From: Akebia trifoliata | Taxonomy: Eukaryota > Streptophyta > Magnoliopsida > Ranunculales > Lardizabalaceae | NCBI GenBank assembly: GCA_017979445.1 | Contig: CM030709.1 | Span: 2,480,001-2,544,000, forward strand | Direction: 5' to 3' | Length of the DNA: 64,000 bases | In this document: positions 35,301-45,865 of the stretch, piece by piece | Numbering within the stretch: position 1 is the first letter of the stretch | Layout of the letters: every line of letters starts with the position of its first letter | The notes under the pieces: model-generated | What the model was told of the DNA's origin: nothing | The model's database searches: none | What the model saw: only the letters and a program-made list of their open reading frames with translations | Translations under genes and position numbers: made by a program

Positions 35301-38300
35301 GGCATGTGAACATAATAACCATAGATCTTTTCCTTGCGTATCCCGAAGAAAAAGATCTATGGTTTTGTGCACTGCCATGGCAAGAGCGTCGCGCTCAAAT
35401 CATATAAATATGGGTGCTCTTACTAAAAGTTGATGTGGCAATAGAATATCTCTAAAATTATCATGCAATGACCATATTGCTCTTATGAGTTTAAGTGGAT
35501 TTCCTCGAACTTTATTGTAAATGGAAGGGCAAAGTAGTCATTTGCATATATGGCCGTTATTATGGTTAGTAGTTGCTGCTCACCAGTGGATGGTAACGTT
35601 ATACGTGACATGGTTAACCACCTTCACGATCACTGTATCATCTTCCCTTGCATAGAGAGTGGGCCCTGGGAACTGGCCGTTAACGGTGACGATGGGCTTT
35701 GTTGCACATAGCCGTGTCACGTTCCTTCTCACCACCTGCGTACGTTAGCCAATTGCCTATTTAAAATTCCCATTAGAAAAAAAAGAGCTGTTATTATCAC
35801 ACCAACTTTTACTAAGAGCACCCCCAAGATCTATACTAAATACTAATTCCTTGGTGATTTCATATGAATTTGGATGCTCTTAGCACTAAATAGGTGTGGC
35901 ACTAGAATCCCTCTAGAACAACTAAGTGGAATGCTTGGGGTGCATAGTGCATTTCACTATTTCCATAGTACAAGAAAATATTTTTGCACACATAAAAGTC
36001 AATCCTGGATTTCACATCATTTTAGATCGACTAATTACACGAACCTACATGTATTGAAAGCATCTCCAATTTACAATACTACCATCGTTAGATTTCATGT
36101 GATTGGTCATCTGGGATTCTTTGAAATCCCTGATTGACTTTCCTATGAGCAAACAAAAATCTTTCTTGATGTATGGCCATTTGTGATTGGACTTTACTAG
36201 CCTCAACCCACGATTGAGGCTCTCCATCAAACACATGATTGAAAAAACATAGATTTTCCAGAGATTAGTACAATCTTTTTTAAGATACATTTTCTTAGTA
36301 ATCCTAGCATCTTAATCATCTATTTGATAGGGGCTATCGTTCTCCTTTGTGATTTTTATAAGACCATCATCAAATTCCCAAATTAAAATCAAATAATATA
36401 AAATAATATTATTATTATTATTTTGAGTTCTTAAAATTTTGTAATCTACATTCCTGTAAAGCCGAATCATGCTTTTTGACCACATATAGATGAGTAATCA
36501 CAAAAGTATCCTTATATAGTATGGAAAGTTATTTTTTTAGCTTTTTTTTTTTTTTTTTTAAGTATTTCATGAAGAAACGTCCTAACCACTAGGACTGAAA
36601 AATTACTTACTTCCAGTTTAAGGGAAAAAAAACTGATTATTATAAATTATCTTTCTTTGATTTTTGGGGTAATGTTTAAGAAAATTTTATTAAAAAATGG
36701 TTGAAAAACGAACTGAACATTTATTTTAATATGAGTGCTGATAATTTGACTTAGGCATCTAGCAACTCAATCGACTTACCTAAAGTCATAGGCTCGGGAA
36801 CCGTAGATGTACTCTCCTCGGGATATAAAAATATGATTCCCCGTAAAAAGGTGTAATTTTATATTTCGAGGAGAACAAGTCTATGATTTTTGAGTCTGTC
36901 ACGTCAGGTAAGTCTATCAAGTATGAGACGTGCCTAAGTCAGATTATTCCAAGCATGATTTTAAATGGTGGGAATGTGTGAAATGGTCCTGCCAAGCATT
37001 TTACGTCCAAGGAGTATAGAAAGCGTGCTTGGGTATATCAACACCCAGAAGATTGAGTAAAAAGTCACACTTCTAAAGTCATATACTTGCTACTAGTATA
37101 AAAATGAGCGCAAGGCGTGCAAGTAAGAAACTAAACAAGCTCGTGTAAGTTAGCTTTTGGTGGATTAGAATTAGCTGTCCCTCGCACTATTAAGGGCTCT
37201 AGTGACATATGGTTTCGTACTGTTAGGTGTATTTGTGTATGATTTCAATAAGAAATAATCAATTATGAAAGAAAAAAAATTAAAAAAAATAAAAATTTTG
37301 GATATATTAATTAGAGTTCGTGATAATCAAACTCCCTTTTTTGTACACTCTTTTCAAAATTGTAGACTTTTACTTATGATTCTATGAACTACTAAGTCAG
37401 GGAGCATACAAAAAAGGGAGTCCATTTATCATGACTCTATTAATTAAGAAAAGAATAATGATTTTCTGACACCCCCTTTGACAGGCACTCCCTAACGTAG
37501 CATGTGCTAGAATCATAGATTCTTTTCCTCAAGATACACAATTGCACATGTATTTATGAGGATGGACAATTATGTATCCCAAAAGGGAAAAATCTATAAT
37601 TCTAACCCATGCAACGTCTGGGGATGTGTGTTAGAGGGGCATAAAAAAATCACGACTCTTAAGAAATTAGGTGGGGTGGGGCGGGTTAATTTGAAAGGAT
37701 ATTTTCAAACTCAATTTTATTACCATTTTTATAATATCATTTTTTATAGATAGGTCATGTAAAATTATCGATATGTTGTTGTTGCGTAAATTAAGGTAAA
37801 GACGCATTTATTTTGATTAATTCCAAAATGAGAATAGCTTTTGTGGTAAGAACATTGCTCAAGGTTCCCCACTCCAATGAACAAACAAATTTTCTTGAAC
37901 ACCTACAACAAAGAGCTTACATTGCCATGGCAGCATTTTCATAACACATTAATTAGATTATATATAAAATGTCAAATAAAACAATGTTTCTCAAACACCC
38001 ACACAGATCAACATTCATATACTTAATTTGTGTGCCATAATCTTACTAAAAATCCAACTATAGCGTATTTTAGGTAAGAATCCAAAATTTGTGTGCCATA
38101 CAGATTTTAAAAAAGAAAAATCCTGGGGGGACTTTGTATTTCACTGTGATTTTCACTGCATTGATGTAATACTCATAGATGTGTTTCCTTTAGACACCAT
38201 GAGTAAAAACCGTGTATAGTTATGTGCACATTTCCACATCAGAAATGTGAGAATTGCAGTAAATCCTAATGTCACCCCAGCATTACTCTTTAAAAATATT

Positions 38301-38598
38301 TTAACATATAAAGGGTATATCTTATTTGGTAATAAAATTTATTATCAAACAAGATACTTGTACTTAAATTTACTTAATTGTACTATAATTCACAAAGAAT
38401 ACGTGTTATGCTCGAAAAAACACATTTTAATGGGGACTGCACCAAGGCCTTCCTGAGCTCAATGTCCTCACTAAGATATTAAAACATATAAAATGGGCTA
38501 CTTACATTGAACTTGTAGTGACGAACCCTACACTCGACCAGAGCAGGAAACAAGCAAACCACCACAACCACCACGAAGACTCTCACCCATGAATCCAT
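32306..38598 (-). CDS. LAC: Laccase (secreted multicopper oxidase)
   Basis: Six exons on the minus strand: 38506-38598, 35584-35735, 34298-34542, 33992-34156, 32874-33794 and 32306-32436; all junctions are GT-AG with matching phases, 568 residues. A signal peptide occupies about residues 1-23. All four copper-binding motifs are intact: '[12 protein letters not shown]' (81-92), '[14 protein letters not shown]', '[11 protein letters not shown]' and '[12 protein letters not shown]', the last with Leu as axial residue of the type-1 copper. Many N-glycosylation sequons. Laccases act in the cell wall and oxidise monolignols to radicals; sequence resembles the LAC4/LAC17/LAC2 group used in lignification. 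An in-frame ATG at 38619 would add seven residues; I chose 38598 because it gives the family-typical 'MDSW' start. Exon 4 carries about eight extra residues ('TNMTQNLG'). Introns 1, 2 and 5 are filled with MITEs. A miR397 site lies in exon 5. Confidence 0.95.
32526..32870. mobile_element. MITE in laccase intron 5, abutting the splice donor
   Basis: Left arm CTTGATAGAGATAAGTTAG, with a local duplication, then GGTGCATT; right arm inward CTTGATAGAGATAAGTTAGG then TGCATTGTAATA. Inner arms share GTGTC(A/T)(T/C)GTTCCTATAG. The right end stops four bases from the exon 5 border (32874), so the intron starts GTAA and then element sequence. Confidence 0.75.
33725..33745 (-). promoter_or_regulatory. Putative miR397 target site in laccase exon 5
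   Basis: The plus strand here agrees with mature miR397 at 20 of 21 positions as I recall the miRNA (mismatch at miRNA position 6, T instead of G). It encodes 'INAALNE', the place where miR397 targets laccase mRNAs in other plants. Cleavage is predicted, not shown. Confidence 0.75.
35085..35229. mobile_element. Mutator-type MITE, nested, perfect 9-bp duplication
   Basis: 145 bp. Ends GAGTCGTGATGAATGCA and inward from right GAATAATGATGAATGCA. It is flanked by TTGTTAAAA at 35076-35084 and 35230-35238. The core CCATAGATCATTTTCATCGG is followed by GATCCACAGGAAAAAGAT. Confidence 0.93.
35246..35396. mobile_element. Core-family MITE, nested, perfect 10-bp duplication
   Basis: 151 bp, starting GACTAATGATAAACCGACTC and ending (inward) GAGCGCGACGCTCTTGCCA; the ends pair poorly but the inner arms (CATAGATCTTTTCC / AAAAAGATCTATGG) pair well. 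It is flanked by AAATCATATA at 35236-35245 and 35397-35406, only 7 bp after the previous insertion. Confidence 0.85.
35785..35925. mobile_element. MITE, second copy of the 35013 family
   Basis: Left TTATTATCACACCAACTTTT then ACTAAGAGCACC; right inward CTAGTGCCACACCTATTTAG then TGCTAAGAGCATCC. It lies in laccase intron 1, just upstream of exon 2. Confidence 0.6.
36733..36957. mobile_element. Core-family foldback MITE in laccase intron 1
   Basis: Arms TTGACTTAGGC...GACTTACCT and inverted CTGACTTAGGCACG...GACTTACCTGACGTGAC. The centre has CGTAGATGTACTCTCCTCGG and GATATAAAA on both sides. Outer ends resemble GAGTGCTGATAAT; the target duplication is unclear. Confidence 0.72.
37453..37658. mobile_element. 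Mutator-type MITE in laccase intron 1
   Basis: 206 bp. Ends GAATAATGATTTTCTGAC and inward from right GAGTCGTGATTTTTTTATG. Flanks TTAAGAAAA (37444-37452) and TTAAGAAAT (37659-37667) agree at 8 of 9. Same subgroup as 6083 and 27072. Confidence 0.88.
38124..38279. mobile_element. Core-family foldback MITE in laccase intron 1
   Basis: Left CTGGGGGGACTTTGTATTT and right inward CTGGGGTGACATTAGGATTT; the inner part has CTCATAGATGTGTTTCCTTT. Its arms are a third distinct sequence type carrying a recognisable but weak core. Confidence 0.55.
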
Positions 38599-39194
38599 AT
38601 CTCCCTTGTTTTTCGGCATTTTTTTCCTTGGAGTTCTTAATAAGACTGAGTAACGTACCTTTATAAAGACATTCATTTATTATATTTTTCTTTTTTAATT
38701 ATTTTTTTTTTGCTGCCATGTCGTTTTTTCAAGTTAGGTGGGATACAGGATATTGGGATTCTTGAGAAACAAGAGTTTCATCTAGAAATTCATGGTCTCG
38801 ACTTCAGCATTCCTTGCATGTTACATAAAGTAGACTCATCTATCACTCTCAAATGTAAGACAAGCTCTTCACGCCATTCTAAATTCAATACAACTCTTAA
38901 CGGCAAACTGGGTCGGTGGAGGAAATAATATTAAGCTATATATATTTTTGACACTCATTGAGTTGACTCAAATTAAACTTTGCTGAGTCAATTTAACTTG
39001 ACTGAGTTATATGTAACTTGGCCAATGTCAGTTTCCGGAGGTCAAGGAACTTTTTTTATTTATGTTCTTTTATAACAGGTAAGGAAGCCACCTAATTTCA
39101 AACCCATGATTAAAGGAAGCAAACTCCTGCCGTTAATTTTACCATTGAACCAATTCCCTATGAGTCAGAGATCAAGGAAACGGTGTCCCGTTGA

Positions 39195-39330
39195 TATTGG
39201 GAGTTGGTATCAAAGGTCTCTAGTGAATAGGCGACCACTAATTCCAACAATTCTAAGGTAGTGAAATTGGACCAAGTTCGAATCTCCCCCTAAGAACCAC
39301 CCTCAGTGATTTATCCTAGAAATTACCAAG
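39195..39330 (+). repeat. SINE-like unit
   Basis: Contains GGTATCAAAGGTCTCTAGTG (A-box region), AAGTTCGAATCTCC (B box) and the 3' words TTTATCCTAGAAATTACC, the last also found, as TTTATCCTAGAAATTGCC, in the minus-strand unit at 49160-49312. Confidence 0.5.
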
Positions 39331-40496
39331 TCCATCAGAATGACAAAAATCTATGATTATTTTTTTTTTTTTTTTTAAATCACAATTTTTTTTTAAAAAA
39401 GTCACTTAGTTTCTGGAAAAAAAAAATCTTTGATTTTTCAAAAATTCAACAAGTTTTAATAAATTCTTTGATTTTTCAAAAAAAAAATCATGATTTAATC
39501 AATGATTTTTTTAGAAAATCACAAATTATTTTTTATTTTTAATATTTTTTAAATTCTATTTTATCATTTAGTATATGAAATATTATTTTTTATAGTTAAA
39601 ATTTTTATTTTTATTTTTTAATTTATCTAATATTTTTTTACTTTATCAATATTTTCCTAACTTGTTCCGAGACTTTCTATTGTTGAATTATTATCGAACC
39701 CTAACTTTGTTATTATGAGTGCATGTCGGTATTGCACGCATAGTCACCAAGTCAGGATTCGGGAATAAGTTGACAAGGGAAAAGGTCAAAAAAATCGAGA
39801 AAAAATTATAATAGCGTTGAATAATATATATATATTTTTCTACTAAGTGGTGTTATCATTTATATCATCAAATCCTACTTTAAACTATAAGAATTAATGG
39901 CCTGTAAAAAAATTCTTTAAAAAGTGATGATGAAAAGTCATGATTTAATATATATTCTCTTGACTCACCTGAGTTGACTCGCAAGTCTACGTTCAATCTA
40001 CTAGAGTTTTCGAGTTGTAAAACCTTGTCAACTCTATTTTCATTAAATTTCATTACATTATAGGAGGTGGTGGGTAATGATCGAGATGGCAAGTTGTGGA
40101 TGTTGAGTAGTTGACCCTACAAAGGAGTTTTACAGAAGGGCCTAGTTTCCACGTCAGCTGGGCCGCTGCCCATTCAAAGACTGCCACCTATATTCATGGG
40201 AGAGCTGAAAAGGATAAATTTGGGGAAAAAAAGGAACTTCTGTACACATGGCGTGCAAGGAAACTGCGGATGTACCGATCATTGACCAGCTTAGCTGGCC
40301 AACATATCAATTATAAATTTTATAGTTGCCAAATACTTTTCATGGTGGTTGTTTGTATATTAATTAAGATTTAATTAAGTGTGAGGAAAAACTCACCACA
40401 CCTTTCAACAGCTGATCTAACCTCATTACTATGTATATTTGCTCCCTTATACCAATTGTTCAAGTCTGCTCTTGGCATCCAAGTAATAATAATTGG

Positions 40497-40498
<2 letters not shown>

Positions 40499-40528
<30 letters not shown>
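40499..40528. repeat. (AT)n microsatellite
   Basis: About fourteen AT units. Confidence 0.95.
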
Positions 40529-40532
<4 letters not shown>

Positions 40533-40613
40533 TACTTTTTTTTTTGTTAAAATTATAATTAATCATGAAATTTGGGGATTATGTTATGTTTATTATTTAA
40601 TGTATAAGATATA

Positions 40614-40928
40614 GGGTAAATTGCCATTTTAAGCATTGAATATGACAAAATTCCCATTTCGACTCACTGTTCGTTTTAATTCCCAAAACATGAATTGCGA
40701 GGGATTTTAATGTGACAATCTTGCCGATAAAAGGTAGTGAGATCATCATTTTTATAAACCCATGAGATCATCAATTTTAGAATAAGTAGCAATGATCTCA
40801 CTATTTTTAGCGAGATCGTCTTATAATCCTTGAAATCTCATAGTGCATGTTTTGGTAATTAAAATGAACAGTGAGCTGGAATGTGAATTTCGTCAAAAAT
40901 TAGAGCACGTTTTTGGAATTTTCTCTAA
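40614..40928. mobile_element. MITE of the GTTCGTTTTAATT family, copy 1
   Basis: The left arm has CACTGTTCGTTTTAATTCCC then AAAACATG; the right arm inward has CACTGTTCATTTTAATTACC then AAAACATG. Outer parts share TGACAAAATTC / TGACGAAATTC. The interior repeats the words GAGATCATC. Confidence 0.7.
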
Positions 40929-41370
40929 AATATATATTTTAATTCTTTTCATAATTAATAATATTATCTTTTATTTTATTTTTATTTCTCTTATGTTTTC
41001 CCCAGTTTTACTCTATTCTTTTTTTGGAAATTTTCCTTGGCTAAATCATTTTCCCTTTATTTTAAATTTTGTCACTATGCTTGGCATAAGTGAATGCCCT
41101 TCTCTTCCCTTAGGGATGATAGGGAACTAAGAGAGACTTTTGTTTTTGATTGGTGGAACTAAGGGAGTCTTCTAACTTCAAAAATCAACAAAGTGGATGA
41201 TTGTGACCATCCGTTTTATAGACTTATTTCTTAAACATGAACTCACCAAAAATTTTTAACCATCAATAGAAAATTAATGTGATAGATCAGATGATTTAAG
41301 TAATTTGATTTGATGTAGTGGATCATCTAGATCTAAGTGGGACTACTAAGCATCCATCATATGTACAAGT

Positions 41371-41662
41371 ATCATGAAAATGAGTTATTTTTCGATTCCC
41401 GCTAACTGTTCATTTTAATTAATAAAACATAAATGATCACGTTTTTGTTAAAAACAAATTAGAACAGAAACGAATTCGGCAGTTTTAAAGTACCTATTTC
41501 ACAGCTTTAAAGTGACTATTTCCAATTAATCACTTTAAACCTACGAAATAATCACTTTAAAAACCTTGGAATTCGTTATTGTTCATGTTTTGGTAATTAA
41601 AATGAACAGCCGGGATCGTAAATTCGTCAAAAGTTGATCACTTTTTCGTAAATTTCCCTACC
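41371..41662. mobile_element. MITE of the GTTCGTTTTAATT family, copy 2
   Basis: Left AACTGTTCATTTTAATTAAT then AAAACAT; right inward GCTGTTCATTTTAATTACC then AAAACATGAACA. The interior repeats CTTTAAAGTGAC(T)ATTT in both orientations. Confidence 0.68.
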
Positions 41663-42030
41663 ATCTAATGGGTATTGTAGACATCGACCCCCACAAAATA
41701 GTTCTTGGTGTGGTGCATATAATATTCAAGATTGGGAACTATTCAAAGCCAATGTGAAAGAATTTCTGTTTGTATGTTAGTGTATTTTTTTGCTTGTGTT
41801 GTAAACAAAGGTAGGAGAGATTTTGATAGTCAATTAAAGAGACTCACTTAAGCAACAAGAGATCTCTCATAGAAAACTCTATGTTTGATATCTTTCTTCA
41901 TGTTTTGTGTAAACTCCTAGAAGGCTAAATGTCCAGTTCCCACCTTTTCTCTTTTAGTTCTCGGGAACACATGAGGGTCTCAATCTTGTTGGAAGGTTTT
42001 ATATGAGAAGGAAGTGAAGTCCAATCCAAG

Positions 42031-42136
42031 GGGCTTAGACCCATAGCTCAGTCGATTTGAGAGATTGAAAAACAACATTTGAGGTTGTGGGTTCAAGCCC
42101 GGATCACTCATAAATTAAAACAATTAAAAAAAGAGT
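42031..42136 (+). repeat. tRNA-derived SINE, copy 1
   Basis: CTTAGACCCATAGCTCAGTC (A-box region) and GGTTGTGGGTTCAAGCCC (B box), followed by an A-rich tail. It shares its sequence with the units at 55058 and 57400. Confidence 0.7.
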
Positions 42137-42267
42137 CCTGATAATGGACTCACCAGGTGGCATAATCGATCGACTCCTTAACATGACAAGTTTGTAAATA
42201 TCTCAAGGTGTACAAATCTACGGTTCCCAAACTTATCAAGACTCCTAAAAAAAAAAAATAGGAATAA

Positions 42268-42404
42268 GAATAATGATGAATGCACAGAGTTATGGTACGC
42301 AGTTCGGTACATCTTTTCCATGTGTATCCTGGTGAAAATGATCTATGGTTCTGCGCCCTTGTCACATCAGCCGTGTACCCAACCGCGTGCATTCATCATG
42401 ATTC
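42268..42404. mobile_element. Mutator-type MITE
   Basis: 137 bp. Ends GAATAATGATGAATGCAC and inward from right GAATCATGATGAATGCAC; flanks TAGGAATAA / TAATAATAA agree at 7 of 9. Closest to the nested copy at 35085. One arm of the core is shortened. Confidence 0.82.
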
Positions 42405-42427
42405 TAATAATAAAGCCCAAGGATAGA

Positions 42428-42505
42428 GCCAATGGCATGAAAAAGCAAGAGTGACTTTTTCACGTGGCGTCATGCCATTGGTTCATTAGCTTAGCACATA
42501 AAATT
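42428..42505. repeat. Internal-deletion relative of the 25422 MITE
   Basis: GCCAATGGCATGA and the inverted TCATGCCATTGGTTCATTAG with CTTAGCACATAAAATT match the TIRs of 25422-25664 with almost no interior. Confidence 0.5.
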
Positions 42506-44154
42506 CCAAACCGTGAATCTCTCTTGAAACTGGCATTATCATCCTCCTAACTAAACATTTAAGAAAATTTGTAATATTGGAAGTTCAGATGAAAATAATT
42601 TATTGGATTTATGTGTGGTTATTATATCTTTTGTTAAAATTGGTGAGATTATTTTTTTAATTAAATAAAGAGTATATATCTAACAAAAAGCTCTTACTTG
42701 CATGGTTAGTAATTCTCCAAATAATTCGTGAATTATACCCAAATTTTTCGAATGATACAAGAAACGACTAAAACTTGCATCCAACGTGTAAAAAATCATG
42801 ACCTTTTTTTTTTATGCCTATTTTCAACTATTCAAGATTTTTTCTTTTTCTGAATTAAATAAATCAAAACAACTTTTGTAAAAGGGGGTAAAAACATAAA
42901 TTAACCCTTATTTTTAGACTAAAAAATAATTTTTTTTTATCTCAATATCATATCATAATATTTTCATTATTATATCTTTGCACTTAAAGGTATGATCATT
43001 AGACAACCATTAAAGCTATCCATTATCAAATATCAAGATTATTGATCAACAAGTTAGCTAGTTTTTTTTCACTCCTTTTATATTTCTTCTATCTCCTCTC
43101 CTAAGAATTTTTCAACAAGAATCTTGATAATAGCTTAACTGACTTCTAATGTAGGCTTTAAAGATTTAGTTTTAACAATTTTTATTATATCTAGGGCTGT
43201 GGAAAGAAAGGATTTATTCAAACCTACGTTTGTTGCCTACGATTGCTACTGGCGCACTATAGCTTTTTAGCCTCCGTTTGCTGGGTTGGTTTGGCGTTAT
43301 CTAGTCCAATCCTTTGATTTGGTAATAATAAAAAAAATAATGAATAGAAAAGAATTCATGGTTTGGACAATTAAGGGAGTATGTGCTTTGCATTATGAAG
43401 ATTTGTGTTAATAATACGATTAATCATAAAAAAAATCATTATGTTGTTAGTTTTATATTTGTTCTATCCTATTTTAGAATAAGAATTAAAATGTTTGATA
43501 AATATGTAAACAGAAGTATCCAAGTCTTCATGATTTGTAAGAAGGCTTAAACGTTTGATAAACATACATAGAAGTATTAAATGCTCTTAATTTATGAAGG
43601 GATGAATACAAGATCAAGGTTAATGGTGGTAATTTTGAAAGATGAGATATGAAAATAATAAATCTTAAAAAGATTAGAGAATGGTTCGGGTATAATTCGA
43701 GTTCAACACTCTAGAAACTTTTAAAAATTCGTGAGTTACATATTAAATTCTTCACAAGTTCTAAAATGTGTCCATATATCTTCTCTTTTCTATCTATCAA
43801 TTTTTCTTTTCTATCATAAAAAAATAGAAGAGAAAATCCACGGACATTCTAAGGTCTTTTTTTAAATTACATTTGGGTTCCCCTTCCAAAAATTTGCAGG
43901 TTTGTCAAAATGTGTCCAATTGTGTCCAATATTTTGTGCCTTTTTGTTTTTAAATGATCTCAATACCCTCATCATCATCACCACCAATGTTATTATCATC
44001 ATTGGCATCATCATCACCGTTTTTTTTTTTTTTTTGGTGACAAGTTCCAGACTCATAGGCCCGATTAGAAAGGACAAGGCAACTAGCCTCTTAGAGCACC
44101 ATAACATATTTCACCCAAATCCTTCGAGTACATGTAATACTTCACAAATCACAC

Positions 44155-44240
44155 ATACCAAGTAAACTGATATAAACCCTTCCAGGTGACCAACGAAGGG
44201 GCTTGAACTCAAGACCTCTCATTTTTTCGAGGGATGCCTT
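44155..44240 (-). repeat. SINE-like tRNA-derived unit
   Basis: On the minus strand GGGCACAATGGCCAAGGCAT (A-box region) and TTGAGTTCAAGCCCC (B box). Confidence 0.5.
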
Positions 44241-44959
44241 GGCCATTGTGCCCAACTCTCATTGTTTATCATCATCGTTATTATTATTATTAATTCATTA
44301 CCATCATCGTTGTTATTGTTTTTTATATTTTTTTCATCAAAGTGAAACTTTGTTAATAAGGGTTCAAAATAATGACATACACCTATGACCTCCTATTCTC
44401 TTATAAATTATTAATAAAATGACCTCTCATCATCATCACCATCATTTTTTTACTTTGTTATAGTCATCATCATCACCGTCTCTGTTGTTGTAGACACACT
44501 AAAATTGTGAAACACGTCTTTTAAATCTTTAATTTCAAGATATTTGAGCAGAATCACCCCAATAGACTAGACCATAGAAACTAAAATGCATAGGAGATTA
44601 GGACACAATACCTTTTTATATCTAAGCTCGTCTCAAAAGTCAAGGTTCTAATCTCGCAATTGTATTGCTAACAAACTTTATAAGGATCCATATTATCAAA
44701 ACAGCAAGATTTGCTCAGCAGGTGATCAATTGGACTATATCATCATCTCTGGATTGGCTCAAAACCTTATTATACCAAATTTTATGTCCAAAAGCCTCCA
44801 TTTACCCCTCTATCGGAAAGACAATGCATCCAAGCAACACGAAACACTGGTAAAAACAAGGAAGGCAAGTCATTGGTTTCAAAACACGGGGGTAAGTTGA
44901 CCAAAACGTAGAGGGGTATGTCTTAATGACCCAATATTTAAAGAGCTTCGATTATCCTT

Positions 44960-44960
44960 G

Positions 44961-44995
<35 letters not shown>
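44960..44995. repeat. (AAT)n microsatellite
   Basis: Twelve ATA/AAT units; directly followed by a SINE-like unit at about 45003. Confidence 0.95.
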
Positions 44996-45002
44996 TGTAG
45001 GC

Positions 45003-45110
45003 AAGTGTGAGTTAGTTTAGTTAGTAAAGTCTTTGGACGACGATATATACTAAAGATCTAGATTCAAATTCTGCCAATACTGAGTTACTAAATTCATTAA
45101 AAACAAACTT
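45003..45110 (+). repeat. SINE-like unit
   Basis: GTGAGTTAGTTTAGTTAGTA (A-box region) and TAGATTCAAATTCTGCC (B box), spaced as in tRNA-derived SINEs. Confidence 0.45.
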
Positions 45111-45724
45111 ACTAATAATATATATAAAAAATTCTGAGAGTAAAATCTCGGATGTCGTTGATTCTTCGAGACTTAACCTCAAGAGCCAATATTTGTTTTC
45201 TTTAATACATACGTACAATCAAACCACACACAAAAATCATCAAGAAAAAGGGAAGAAGAGAGAGAAGATCACCACAAATGTCATTCCACTATTCTTGAAC
45301 CTCTTAAAAGATTTTCTCTACCATCTCTCTCCTCTAATCTTCCTCTCCCTCTTTACATTAATCACTCTCCTTAAATAGATACAAAGAATAAACCCTAAAA
45401 AAAAATACTATGGAGTAAGGATTCTTTACTAAATCTATTATTATCCAGAAATCAAGAGTCTCTAATCAACTAGGAGACTTTCTATTTAGATAAGATTCCA
45501 TACTTATTTCAGTATCTTTTAGAATACATTGAAGATGTCTCTCGATACACATTGAATATGCTACATGACCAATCATGGTGATTTGCTTTATTCATGCCAT
45601 GTGTCAAATACCTTTTTTTGCTCACACAATAATCATAATATATAATTGAGATCCATTTTTTTGGTAATCATGGTTTTATGTCTTGGTACATGAGGTCTAA
45701 TTCCAACCATTATATTTTTTGCAA

Positions 45725-45865
45725 GAATAATGATTAATGGACTCCCCCTCTACTCTCCCGATGTGGCATGTGTATAGACCCACAGATTTTCCTCGGGATA
45801 CACAACTACACATACTAATGGGGATGATCAAAATCTATGGTATGCACATGCCATGTCGGTCTTTT
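45725..45865. mobile_element. Core-family MITE, right end unresolved
   Basis: Left end GAATAATGATTAATGGAC, arm GATGTGGCATGTGTATAGAC, core CACAGATTTTCCTCGGGATA, then the inverted ATCTATGGTATGCACATGCC. The right terminal sequence could not be placed; it may extend to about 45925. Confidence 0.65.

Larger units (their letters stand above)
35013..35455. mobile_element. Outer MITE in laccase intron 2, hosting two nested MITEs
   Basis: Left TTAGAGATATTCTATTGCCA then CACCAACTTTTTCTAAGAGC; right inward TTAGAGATATTCTATTGCCA then CATCAACTTTTAGTAAGAGC. A related unnested copy lies at 35785-35925. Removing the two insertions leaves an element of about 130 bp. Confidence 0.85.

Noticed and set aside
42031..42112. 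tRNA gene
   Set aside because: A and B box-like motifs are present but no acceptor-stem pairing or anticodon arm can be drawn, and related copies with A-tails exist; it is a SINE.
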